The position numbers and the translations under genes were made by a program. A stretch of DNA of 64,000 nt from Wurfbainia villosa (lineage: Eukaryota > Streptophyta > Magnoliopsida > Zingiberales > Zingiberaceae): positions 77,983,174 through 78,047,173 of the forward strand of contig CM045991.1 in the NCBI GenBank assembly GCA_025175895.1, in the 5' to 3' direction. Below, piece by piece: positions 35,108 through 46,532 of the stretch. The notes below the pieces were generated by a model. The model did not search any database. It was not told the DNA's origin and saw only the letters and a program-made list of their open reading frames with translations. Every line of letters starts with the position of its first letter. The stretch's first letter is position 1.

Positions 35108-35916
35108 TGTTGGTGCAAGATCTAGAAAGCTAAGCTCTTAAATGTTAAAGGGAGTTGAACATACTGGTTCACATCCTTAAAAATGCACCCCTTATAAAGT
35201 TATTTTTTATATATGTCACACTGCATGGCATTATGCATCTCTTGTGCTAACCTTATGTTGTAGGAATTCTCAAGTGCAGAAGTCGATTGGTGGTGTCAGC
35301 AGTCGACTGAAGTCAATCGACTGCCAAGAGGATCAGTCAACTGATGTTTACGAATCAGCCCAGTGCACATGGTCAAAGAGATAGAGATCGATGTCGCCAC
35401 CTCATGATAAGATAAGCCGCTACGTCAAGATAAGATCCATGAGTTTTGGATCTGAATCGGGACAAATTCCAAGGTGTCATTATATAAAAGGAGGAGAGGA
35501 CTCAAATCCAAAAGCATCAATGAACTCCTAAGTGTGCTTGATCTCCGGCCGAAATTCTACATGCTACAACGCTACTCCAACCACTCATCTTCTACAATTC
35601 AGTTGTCGATACCTTTCTTATTTATTACTTATTACTTGCTAAAGAGGAGAGGTAGGTTTGTTACCTCTTCCTCTACATCATTGTAATCGGTTGTCTCTTA
35701 CCTCCAACGAGGAAGAGATATTTAGTGTTTTACCTTTCAAAAGAGATCAAGGATCGCAGGGCCTTAGATTAGCAGTCGGTGGGTTGTGAACCAAGTAAAA
35801 AAGTCTTGTGTTTGTGTTTTATTTTTCTGTGTCGTACTTGGTTTTAATCGTTGAAAAAGAAAAGTTTTTACGATCGCTATTCACCACCCCCCCTAGCAAT
35901 TCGCCTCGATCCAACA
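35108..35916 (+). mobile_element. E4 3' LTR
   Basis: It ends TCGATCCAACA at 35916, as does the 5' LTR piece at 11744. The start at TGTTGGTGCAAG (35108) is tentative, since no polypurine tract precedes it and this could be the internal LTR-start word seen in E1-E3. GTCGAC palindromes lie at 35278-35345 and a TATA box (TATATAAAAG) at 35481. The right flank ATGTA is E5 pol, interrupted inside RNase H. Confidence 0.75.
35481..35490 (+). promoter_or_regulatory. TATA box of E4 LTR
   Basis: TATATAAAAG is followed by a purine-rich stretch, a near-perfect plant TATA box. Confidence 0.6.
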
Positions 35917-38661
35917 ATGTATTCGACTTCGGTGGTAGACAAGGCAATACAATGTTGCTTTCTACTACACCAGCTGACTATACTTGATCCTAGGAGTTGG
36001 CAACACCACACGTGCTTTTCCTATCGAGTTTACTACCGACATAATCCAAGTCGGAGTAGCCGATTAGTTCGAACTCACTTGACCTAGGGTACCAAATTCC
36101 TACATTTTGTGTTCCTTTTAAGTATCTAAAAATTCGTTTAACTAATGTTAGGTGAGATTCTTTAGCACAAGATTTAAATCTTGCACACATACTTACTGCA
36201 AAGAGTATATCAGGTCGACTCGCGGTTAAGAATAGAAGGCTACCTATTGCACTCCTATAGTATTTTAAATCAATATATTTTCCCTCTAAGTCTTCTCCTA
36301 TTGTTAGGTTGGTAGCCATAGGTGTATTAATTTCCTTATCATTTTTCATTCCAAATCTACTAATTAATTTCTTAGTATATTTTCGTTGATGTAAATAAAT
36401 TCCTTCTCTAGTTTGTTTTATTTGTAATCCTAAGAAGAAGGTAAGTTCACCTACTAAGCTCATTTCAAATTCACTTTCATTAGTGAAATGAACTCATTTA
36501 GAAGCATTGTATTAGTTGTTCCAAAGATTATATCATCTACATAAATTTGTGCAATAAAAATTTTACAAAAAGGGTTGGGTCAACTAAACCTTGATTGAAT
36601 CCCTTAGTCTTAAGATAGATTGAAAGCCTTTCATACCAAGCTCTAGGAGCTTGCTTTAATCCATATAAGGCTTTTCTAAGTTTGAGTACATGGTTAGGTT
36701 TGTCTAGGTTTTAAAATCTTGGTGGTTGGCTAACATAAACTTCTTCCTTGATAAATCCATTTAGAAATGCTGACTTGACATCCATTTGAAACAATTTGAA
36801 ATCTCAATGTGCAGCATAGGCTAATAACATTCTAATTGATTCGAGTCTAGCTACAGGTGCATATGTCTCATCATAGTCTAATCCCTCTACTTGATAAAAC
36901 CCTTTAGCTACTAACCTAGCTTTATTCCTAATAACTTCTCCTTTTTCATCAAGTTTATTTCAAAATACCCACCTTGTTCCAATAATCATTTTTCCTTTTG
37001 GTCGGGGTACTAATTCCAAAACTTGACTTCTAGTAAATTGAGCTAACTCTTCTTGCATAGTAATAATCCAATCCGGATCAAGAAGAGCTTGTTCAATTGT
37101 TTTGGATTCAATTTTATATATGAGTGAGATTTGGCTTAGGTTCCTATAGGACACTCTAGTTCGAACCCTTAAGTTGGATCACCTATCACTTGGTCAAGAG
37201 GATGGTTTGATTGTAATCTAGATTGATTAGGGTTAGGATCTATATTAAATTCGTTTTGTAAGTTAGGTTTAGGTCTAACACAATTTTCAATTTGTTCATT
37301 GGTCACTTTAACTTTGGATTTTGTAGTTTTGTTTTCTTCATCAAATACTATATTAATTGTTTCTTCTATTTTTAGGATTTCATTGTTATATACCCTATAG
37401 GCTTTACTAGTGGTTGAGTAACCTAAAAATGTTCCGGTGGTTGTTTTAGAGGTAAATTTCCCTAAGTAATCTTTAGTGTTTAGTATGTGTACCTTACATC
37501 CAAAAATTCTAAAGTACTTAATGTTCGGTAACTTTTCATAATAAATTTCATATGATGTCTTTTGGTGTTGTTTAACTAATAAAATCTTATTTTGGACATA
37601 GCAGGCAGTATTGACCGCTTCTGCCCAAAACCTATTAGGTAGATTGTATTCATTTAATATGCTTCTAGTGGCTTCTTGTAGGGTTCTATTTTTATGTTCA
37701 ACTAGCCCATTTTGTTGAGGGTCCTAGGAAGGAGAACTCATGGTGGTATCCGTTTTGATTATAAAAGTCGGTGAACCTATGGTTTTCAAATTCACCACCA
37801 TGATCACTTCTAATTCTCATAATCTTTAGGTTCTTTTCATTTTCTATTAGTTTGCATAAATTAGTGAGTTGGTCTAAGGTTTCACTCTTATGTTTTAAAA
37901 ACCTAACTCAAGAGAACCTAGAGTAGTCATCGATTATTACTAGGCAATATTGACTTCCGTTTAGTGACTTGGCTCCATGAGAGTCAAAAAGGTCTAAGTG
38001 TAAGAGCTCAAGTATACTTTTAGTTTTTTCTTGATTAGTTAGTTTATGTGAAGTCCTAGTTTGTTTACCTTGTTGACAAGCATTACATATTTTATTTTCT
38101 AGGTTATTTATGATGGGTAGACCTCTAACTAAATCATTTTGACTCATTTTATGTAAGAGTCTTGGATGAGAGTGGTCGAGTCGTCGGTGCCACAACCATG
38201 ATTCCTCTTGCTATGTCATTAGACACTTGGTTGAGGAGTTAGGTAAATCGATTGTATAAATGTTATTATTCCTAGTTCCCTTAAGTATATTTTTTGAATA
38301 ATCACTATTTTTAATCAAACATTCATTTGGTAAGAAAACAACCTTATAATTATTATCACACAATTGACTAACACTTTAAAGAGTAAATTTAAAGTTTTCA
38401 ACTAAAAGTACTTGATGGATTATGAAATTCTAGTTTAGCTCAATATCACATGATCCGATGATTTTGAGATTCCCATTGTTTTCGAAGGCTACCGATCCTT
38501 GGTTTTTGAATCTGAGCTTCATAAACTTTAGTCAGTCTCTGGTCATATGTCGGGAGCACCCATTGTCCAACATCCATTGATCCTACACATATAGTAGTTG
38601 GATTGGATATCGAAATTTTAAATTTGTTTGAAAATTTTAACCTAGGAATTATCTCACCCAT
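35917..38661 (-). pseudogene. E5 pol: protease, integrase, RT, RNase H (truncated)
   Basis: Minus-strand Sirevirus polyprotein in several frames. The protease start is near 38550, where the usual cysteine-serine-arginine-histidine segment is frameshifted. Integrase follows (38195-37908) with H/H and CNACQQGK of the zinc domain and LDLFDSHGAKS and DDYSRF of the core, continuing in broken frames to about 37200. RT begins near 37154; its catalytic YVDDIIFG is intact at about 36523-36545, in a different frame from its surroundings. RNase H is open at 36463-35990 and reaches the STTE.EY motif, where E4 cuts it at 35917. The last part of RNase H and the 3' LTR are absent. The family is close to E4, which may be its gag-only derivative. 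Confidence 0.85.
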
Positions 38662-39086
38662 TCTACATTATCAAACATGTTAATCTTATATGTTTTGTGA
38701 GACGACATATAAGATTTAAAGATTAATCAACCTTGGGTTAGATTCAGATTTAACCTTTAGTTAGTTAAGTGAACCTTTTGAAAAATGGCTTCTAGGTCGT
38801 GGTGAGGCACAGAGACCTTCTTTGATCGGAACAACGACCACTTCCTTAGACAAAGCCAATTTTAAGAAAATGCTCACTTAATTCACTTAGGGTTACATCC
38901 TGGTCTAACGTGTTGGGGATGTGGAGAGGTAGCTTCATCTAGTTCCACTTAGCCGAGTGCACCAAGCTAGATACGCCTTACCTAGCTCGAATACACAAGA
39001 CCTCGTTTCCCTAACATACTATCATCTCACCGCATCCTGATACTATGTTGTCAAGGTTGACTAACTATAGCTTCTATATAACCGTT
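38662..39086 (-). other. E5 gag-pol spacer
   Basis: About 425 bp without an open frame match E4 34080-34540. It includes a weak stem-loop (TCTCAC at 38651-38656 with GTGAGA at 38697-38702). Confidence 0.5.
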
Positions 39087-40791
39087 CTAAAAATTAAAAC
39101 AAAAAGAAACTAAGCATGCAAAGCTAGAAAGTGGAGCACACAAGTTTAGTAATAGCTCCCCTGGATCATTGAATCGATGTGGTCTATCCACATAGTGGAT
39201 TTGATCCTTGGGAACCCCATACTTAGTAGTTCCTACTTGTGAAATCAAAAAGGTCTTGGGGACCCATGCTTGGACTTTTCGATTATTTCGATTAACAATT
39301 GACATATACGATTTGTTTGTTATTGTTGTTCTAAATCCGAGTCCGGCCTTCTTGTACATGGCTCTTTGTGATCCAAGTAGTAGGTCAAGACCCTTGGACC
39401 CCAAAGTAAACCTTTCCAACATCTTCCCATGCTCTTGAATTTGTCCTTTCAAAAGAGAATTCTCTTCCTCAAGTTTTTCAACTTGAGTTGAGTTTCCCTT
39501 TCGAACTTGACTAGTCGAAGAGGTTAGGGTAGCCTCATGGTTAAAGAGTTTAACCTCCTTATACAAGGACTCGACCTTATACTCAGACTTAGCTAACTTT
39601 TTATTTAAGTATTTAATTGCATTATACAAAGTATTGATTAAGGATCGACTTACCTTGATAGAATCTTTTGAACTGGATGCGGATCTGTGGCTTGTCTTGA
39701 ATTGGAGCTCGGTGTCGGATCTGGAGTCGGACTCGGTCTTGGACTAGTAGTTGGTCTCGGGTTCGAATTCGGACTCGGACTCGGACTCAGACTCGGTTGG
39801 GTTCGCCATGAAAGACAAGTTGTTGAGTTCTTCTTCTTCGTCCGAGGACTATTCCCAAGTTACGTTAAGAGCTTTCTTGGTTTGTGGTTGCTTGTTTTTA
39901 AGCCTCAGACACTCAGATTTGATGTGACCTCTCTTGTTCCATTCGTAGAACTTATAATTTGAATTTTGATCGGTCTCTTCTCCTTAGTTTGCTTGATGGG
40001 TCGCGTTCTACTCTTGATCATCTTCTAAACTAGGTTGACTAGCTCGGTCTCCATTTCATCGTCTACCTCCGATTCATACGATCTTCTTCTTCGGGAAGTG
40101 GCTTGCTCTTTTCCTTTCTTCTTTGACCTGTAATCAAGGTAATACTTTTCTCGACCGGGGCCAAGTTAGACTGTTCATGCAACTCAAATTTTGAAAATAA
40201 CTCATCTAATCTAATCTTTGAAAGATCTCTAGATACTTTGTAGTCATCAACCATAGATGCCCACAAAGTCGTCCTAGGGAAAGCATTTAATGTGTACCTT
40301 ATTACATCTCTGTTCTCCGCCTTTTGTCCGATGGAATGGAGTCCATTCATTATGTCTTGAATTCGTGCGTGGATTTGCGTTGTTGTCTCGTTGTCCTACA
40401 TCTTTAGATTAAATAGTTTATTCAAAAGTAGATCTCATTTACATACCTTCGTGTCGGTCGTCCCCTCATGCAACTCGATGAGTTTGTTCCAGAGGTCCTT
40501 GGCACTGATGAAGGGGTCGACGCGGTTGAGTTCTTCCTTGGAGAGACCGCACTACAGGATTTGTGTGGCTTTCGCATCGGCCTCAACTTGCCGCTTCATT
40601 ACGTTTGTCCACTTGTCGCAATCCAAGAATTCTTCGTCTTCATTTGTTGGTAAGTTAAATCTCGTTTGGATGATGATCCACATATCGACTTAAGTTTTTA
40701 GGTAGCATTCCATCTGACCCTTCCAATAACGGAAGTCATCTCCATTATAGAACAGAGGTCAGGCAGTGCTAAACCCCTCAAGATAGCCCAT
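39087..40791 (-). pseudogene. E5 gag
   Basis: From about 40791 the minus strand codes MGYLEGFS and then a YWKGQMECYL motif of the copia gag N-terminus, with stops. The UBN2 core is open at 40350-40063 (RYTLNAFPRTTLWASMV, LDELFSKFELHE). The zinc knuckle near 39890-39945 reads FYEWNKRGHIKSEC, so two of four metal ligands are lost. A Ser/Glu-rich stretch follows (about 39690-39830), then a coiled coil in the open segment 39629-39087. This is the usual Sirevirus gag order. Several stops and shifts make it dead. Confidence 0.8.
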
Positions 40792-40962
40792 TAAAAAAAC
40801 TTGCACAAAAATACAAACAACGAAAAATCCCAAGACTTCGTCTTGGATTAGTAGTGCGGGATAAAAAAACTTAAATTAATTTAAGCAACGAAAAATACGA
40901 AAAGAATACAAAATTTGCTAGAACGGTGGTTGCACCGAATCTGAGCGCTCCCACTCTAATAC
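40792..40962 (-). other. E5 leader with remnant primer site, broken by E6
   Basis: The leader matches that of E4. The primer site is reduced to GTATTAGAGTG (minus strand, 40952-40962) and ends exactly at the E6 LTR, so E6 entered at the E5 primer site. AATAC (40958-40962) should be one copy of the E6 target duplication; the other lies beyond the window. Confidence 0.6.
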
Positions 40963-42748
40963 TGTTGAACTATCCGAGCCGCAAAAACCACTTTTTACGT
41001 TGCGTAAACCCCGGAAGTCGATCACGGATCCATGCAAAGATAAAAAAAACTACATGTACATGTTTAAAAACCTTAGATCTACTCTAGATCTACATGTTAA
41101 GAGTTTTACCCTTGATGCGACGCCCTTCGCTTATCCCGCTCGTCCAAACGGCTTGCCGGAACTCGAGAGTGTCAAGTGTACACTCCTCTATTGGTATCCA
41201 CACAAGCAATAGGTAGAGAAAAGCAACCTAGAGTGTGCTAGCACCCCTTAGAGGCTCACAGCAAGATGAGGGGGAGAGAGCTTGAGGGAAGAGAGGAGGA
41301 AGAAGATGAAGTTACACAACTTAACTTCACACTTTCATAGCCCACTATAAGGGGGTTACATGCATGCATGTAACTCCAAGAGCCAATGGTCTCCCTCATG
41401 AGGTGGCACCCCATGATGTGTCCATGATGATGTGGAGAATCATCATTGGCCAGCCCCTTGCCAAGTCACCATGACATGGCAATTGGTCAAGTCAAAATTG
41501 ACCATTCATCTTCCCTCTCAAGTCAAGTCAAACTTGACCTCTTATCTCCCATGGTTGATCAAATCTAACCATTTGATTCAAGTCAATTTGATTTAATGAA
41601 TCTCAATACATTAGTTTAAATTGACTCGATGAATCAAATCTAAATTAGACTCATTCAACACTTGAATCAACTTGAGCCCAACTCAATTAGTCTAATTTGG
41701 ATTACTCTTAATCCAATTTGGTTCATCCCATGAACCTAATCCTCATGGTTCATCATATGAACCTAATATCCATCTAATTGCCCTTTGTGTGTGACCCTAT
41801 AGGTTCTTGTAACGTTGGTAATGCTCCTAAACCAATTTAGGAACATAAGCAATGAGCGGTATCTAGAAACACATCATTGCTACCCAAGTTACAAGAATGT
41901 TGAGATCCAACATCACCTTTGTGACTACTAATTGTGACTCTCACAATATGTGACAATGTCCCTCTATCCTTGACATTTAGATTGACCAATTGAGGCATAG
42001 ATCGTGTCATCCTCGGTACAATCTATATCTTAAACTCCAAGTAGACTCACTATTATCAAATGAGCTCAATATCTCATATTGACTCATTTGGGCATGACCA
42101 TGCACTTAGTGATCTCACTCTATCAAGAATAACGATGTCACTCCCGTCATATAGGAGGGATAGATCTCATCTACATCACTCACATCCCTCCACATAATTT
42201 GTTACATACCAAGTAATCACCTTTATAGTCCACCCATTTACAGGTGACGTTTGACGAAGTCAAAGTATGCAACTCCTTATGTAGGGAACCATGGTGACTT
42301 CAGATCCAAGGACTAATAGTCATACTAATAGTCACATGAGAAAGTATATGACACTCATATAACAATCCATGATACTTTCTCATGGCAAGTCATTCAGTAT
42401 ACATTCTCTAATGCATACCCATGTGTCAACTTGATATCACATATCCATGACTTGTGAGATCAAGTCATCGAGTTGACCTACATGCTAGTCTCTTTGCATT
42501 AACATTGTCCCTGAATATTAATATTTGACTAGGAATGATTAAGAGTAGTGTTCTCTATATCATCTCATTATCGATTCAACCAATCGATTGATATAGATAA
42601 GAACTTTCTACTCAAGGACGTTATTATACTTAGTTATTTGGTACCAATGCAAGTAAATGTAATAACCATGCCTTTATAAATAGGAATATAATACAACAAA
42701 GTCCATACAACAATCATCACGTGATTGACTCTAGGGCTTTCACTAACA
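40963..42748 (-). mobile_element. E6 3' LTR (1786 bp)
   Basis: On the minus strand it starts TGTTAGTGAAAGCCC at 42748, after a worn polypurine tract, and ends TAGTTCAACA at 40963. A TATA (complement of TTTATAAATA, 42673-42682) lies near its start. It lacks the C-run end and CAGTCGACTG words of the Sirevirus LTRs, so it is a different copia type (Tork/TAR-like). No gene is seen in it. Confidence 0.78.
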
Positions 42749-42768
42749 ATCTTCAACTAGCACTAGTG

Positions 42769-44235
42769 TCAATCACTGTAGTATCTAATACCCAATGACC
42801 TAGTGTGACCATCATGCTTTTTCTGTGCCAAAGCCTTGGTCAAGGGATCTGCGATGTTAGCCTTTGTGGGTACTCTAAAAATCTTCACATCTTCTCTATC
42901 GATAATCTCTCGAATGAGATGGAAGCACCGTAGTATGTGTTTGGTCCGCTGGTGTGAGCAAGGTTCCTTAGCCTGTGCAATCGCTCCATTGTTGTCACAA
43001 TAGAGCTCTATAGGATCTGCAATGCTAGGAACCACCCCAAGCTCAGTAATGAACTTGCGGATCCAAACTGCCTCCTTTGCTGCCTCAGATGCAGCGATAT
43101 ACTCGGCCTCTGTTGTAGAATCAGCAACTGTGTCCTGCTTCGAACTCTTCCAGCTCACAGCGCCACCATTCAAGCAAAACACGAACCCTGACTGCGATCT
43201 ATAATCATCCTGGTCAGTTTGGAAGCTGGCATCGCTGTAACCCTTTACAGCTAGCTCCTCATTGCCTCCAAATATCAAGAAATATTCTTTAGTCCTTCTC
43301 AAGTACTTAAGAATATTCTTGACTGCTATCCAGTGATGCTCACCTGGATCTGACTGGTATCTACTCGTCATGCTCAAAGCATACGAGACATCGGGACGAG
43401 TACATAGCATGACGTACATGATAGATCCTATGGCCGATGCATAAGGGATCTTATCCATGCGATCTCTCTTTTCTCTAGAAGAGGGACTTTGAGTCTTCGA
43501 AAGACTCACACCATGTGATATCGGCAAATGTCCCTTCTTGGAATTTTGCATGGCAAACCGTAGTAATACCATGTCAATATATGTACTCTGACTTAGTCCA
43601 AGCAATCTCTTAGATCTATCTCTATAGATCTTGATTCCTAGAATACAGGCTGCTTCACCTAAGTCCTTCATTGAAAAGCACATCCCCAGCCAAGTCTTCA
43701 CAAACTGTAGCGAAGGGATGTCATTCCCAATGAGTAGTATGTCATTCACATACAATACAAGGAAGATAACTGTGTTTCCATTAACCCTCTTGTAGACACA
43801 GGGTTCATCTTCATTCTTGATGAAACCAAACTGTTTGATCGAATCATCGAATCAAAGATTCCAGCTCCAAGAAGCTTTCTTTAGCCCATAAATGGACCTT
43901 TGCAGCTTGCATATTTTCCCAGTATGCTGTGGATCTATAAAACCCTCAGGTTGTGTCATGTACACATCCTCGAGCAAGTTTCCATTCAGAAACGTTGTTT
44001 TGACATCCATTTGCCAAATCTCATAATCGTGGTATGCTGCAATAGCAAACATGATCCGAATGGACTTAAACATCGCCACTGGAGAAAATGTTTCATCATA
44101 GTCAATACCATGAATTTGCTTGAAACCTTTAGCCACCAATTGGCCCTTTATAGGTATGCGTAAGTCCATCCATGTCAATCTTTCTCTTAAAGACCCACTT
44201 ACACTCAATGGGTTTGACGCCTTTAGGTGGATCAA
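42769..44235 (-). pseudogene. E6 RT and RNase H
   Basis: One minus-strand frame of about 489 codons, interrupted by a single TGA at 43852-43854. RT shows VAKGFKQIHGIDYDETFSPV, QMDVKTTFLNG and KLQRSIYGLKKA. The catalytic motif reads YVNDILLIGND (about 43749) where YVDD is expected, so an active-site Asp is Asn. RNase H has GYSDASFQTD.DD, STTEAEYIAAS and YCDNNGAI, and ends with NIADPLTKALAQKKHDGHT. Both the stop and the D-to-N change fit a single C-to-T/G-to-A transition. The motif style points to a Tork/TAR-type copia, not a Sirevirus. Confidence 0.88.
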
Positions 44236-45860
44236 CCAAAGTCCATACTTGGTTGGTGTACATGGATTTCATCTCGGATCTCATGACCTCTATCTATTTC
44301 TCAGAATCTGGGCTCATCACAGCTTCCTGATAGGAGGTAGGCTCATTCTCAATGAGCATAATGTCATCATGGTCAGACAAGAGAAATGAGTATCTCTCAG
44401 GCTGACGACATACCCTATCATACCTGTGAAGAGGTAGGTCTACCTGAACAGGTTATTGTTCAACAACTCTTTGTGCAACAATCTCATCACCCACAACACT
44501 GTGGTTCCTGTTCAACCTCCATCAAGGTCTCAGTGCTATGGTCCTTATCTTGAATTTCTTCAAGATCGAACGTACTCCCACTAGTTTTTCTAGAAACAAA
44601 GTCCCTTTCTAGAAATACCCCAGTCTTTGCCACAAACACTTTGTGCTGACTGGGAATGTAGAAGTAATATCTCTTCGTTTCCTTGGGATATCTAATAAAA
44701 TAACACTTATCAGATTTGGGTCCCAGTTTGTCTGAGACTTGATGTCGAACGTAAGCCTCACAACCCCAAATCCTTATGAAAGACATCTTGGGATTTCTCC
44801 CTGTCCATATCATATATGGTGTCTTTATCACATCCTTGGATGGTACACGGTTAAGTGTGAAGGCTGCTGTGTTTAGAGCATATCCCTAAAAGGATATAGG
44901 AAGATATGTGTGACTCATCATAGATCGTACCATATCTAATAGGGTATGATTCCTCCTTTCGGATACACCATTCCACTGTGGTGTTCCAGGAGGAGTGAGT
45001 TGAGATAGAATCCCACACTCAGCTATGTAGTCATGAAACTCATGGCTAAGGTATTCACCTCCTCGATATGATTGAAGTATCTTAATACTCTTGCCAAGTT
45101 GGTTTTGTACTTCATTCTTGAATTCTTTGAACTTTTCAAAGGATTCTGATTTATGTGTCATCAGAAACACATAACCATATCTACTGAAGTCATCAGTAAA
45201 TGTAATAAAGTACCTGTAACCACCTCTAGCAACAACATTGAAAGGGCCACATACATCACTATGTATAAGTCCTAACAAGTTTGTTGCTCTTTCGTTGTGT
45301 CCACTAAAGGGAGTCTTGGTCATCTTGCCTAGAAGGCAAGACTCGCATGTTTCATATGATTCAAAATCAAATGAGTCCAGCAACCCATCCTTATGGAGTT
45401 GGGATAAACGACTCTCATTTATGTGACCTAAGCGACAATGCCAAAAATAGGTTTGGTTCAACTCATTTGACTTGAACCTTTTGGTACTTATGTTATAGAT
45501 GGGGCTCTCTAAGTCTAGAATGTAGAGTCCGTTCATTAAAGGTGCATGCACTACAATAGAACATATTATTTAAATAAACTGAACAACATTTGTTCTTTAT
45601 TATAAATGGAAAACCTTTCTTGTCCAAACAAGAAACTGAAATTATGTTCTTAGTCAAAGCAGACACATAACAACATTCATCTAGTTCTAGTACAAGCCCA
45701 GAGGGCAAAGATAGAAAATAAGTTCCTACAACAACAACAGCAACCCTTGCTCTATTGCCTACTCGTAGGTCCACCTCGCCCTTTGTCAATGCCCTGCTAT
45801 TTCTCAGCGCTTGCACATTGGTACAAATGTGAGATGCACATCCGGTATCAAATACCCATG
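44236..45860 (-). pseudogene. E6 protease and integrase
   Basis: The protease site WVFDTGCASH is at about 45825-45860, with its domain running to about 45560. A frameshift follows, then GAG-pre-integrase and integrase from 45551: zinc ligands in HCRLGH and CESCLLGK, core Asp residues in IHSDVCGP and FTDDFSRYG, and Glu in GVSERRN. The frame is stopped by a TAG at 44886, at the usual Trp of an SFWGYA-type motif, then runs on in the same frame to 44487 with the C-terminal WGCEAYV region. A shift separates it from the RT. Integrase would insert the cDNA; this copy is broken. Confidence 0.85.
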
Positions 45861-45900
45861 ATGAAGAAATAGATAGATTGACTTCTATAACATTTATACC

Positions 45901-46532
45901 TTAAGTAGAAGTCTCACTTCTCTTCTTCTTAAGATCTTCCAGGTATGCTTTGCAGTTACGCTTCCAGTGTCCAGCTTCCTTACAGTGGAAGAAAGTCCCT
46001 TCCTTGGCTACCCCTCCTTTCGGTTTCAGTGCCTTGCCTTTGCCCTTGGCTTGGGACTTTCCCTTACCTTTAGGCTTGCCCTTGCCTTTCTTCTTTTTCA
46101 CCATCAAAATGGAGTCATATTTTTCCTTCTCAAGGTTGAGCTCAACAGTTCTCAACATGCTAAGCATCTCAGGTAGTGGCTTATCAATTTCATTCATGTT
46201 GTAATTCATGACAAATTGATTATAGTTTTATGGCAAAGATTGCAAGATCAAGTCAGTGGCCAACTCTTGGCCAAGTGGGAATCCCAACCTCTATAGGTTC
46301 TCTATGTACCCAATCATCTTGAGTACATATGGACCTACGGGAGGCTCATCTTGCATCTTGGACTGAAACAGTGCCTTAGAGATCTCATATCTCTCGTGCC
46401 TTGCTTGTCCTTGATACAATTGACGAAGATGTTCAATCATATCATAAGCATTCGTGAACTCGTGTTGCTTCTGAAGCTCATAGTTCATGGTCGCGAGCAT
46501 GAGGCATGAAACATCTAATGCATCATCTTGAT
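45901..46532 (-). pseudogene. E6 gag, 5' end cut off by E7
   Basis: The capsid part (about 46530-46291) has LATMNYELQKQHE and RHERYEISKALF, as in copia UBN2 gag. A stop-containing link leads to 46209-45901, with a Lys/Gly-rich tract and a zinc knuckle reading FFHCKEAGHWKRNC, where the first cysteine is Phe. Coding is lost at 46532, where the E7 LTR begins with TGTTAAAT; apparent coding beyond (to 46632) is E7 sequence. Confidence 0.8.

Noticed and set aside
39687..39962. Gly/Leu/Val-rich frame on the plus strand
   Set aside because: It is the antisense of the Ser/Glu-rich stretch of E5 gag.
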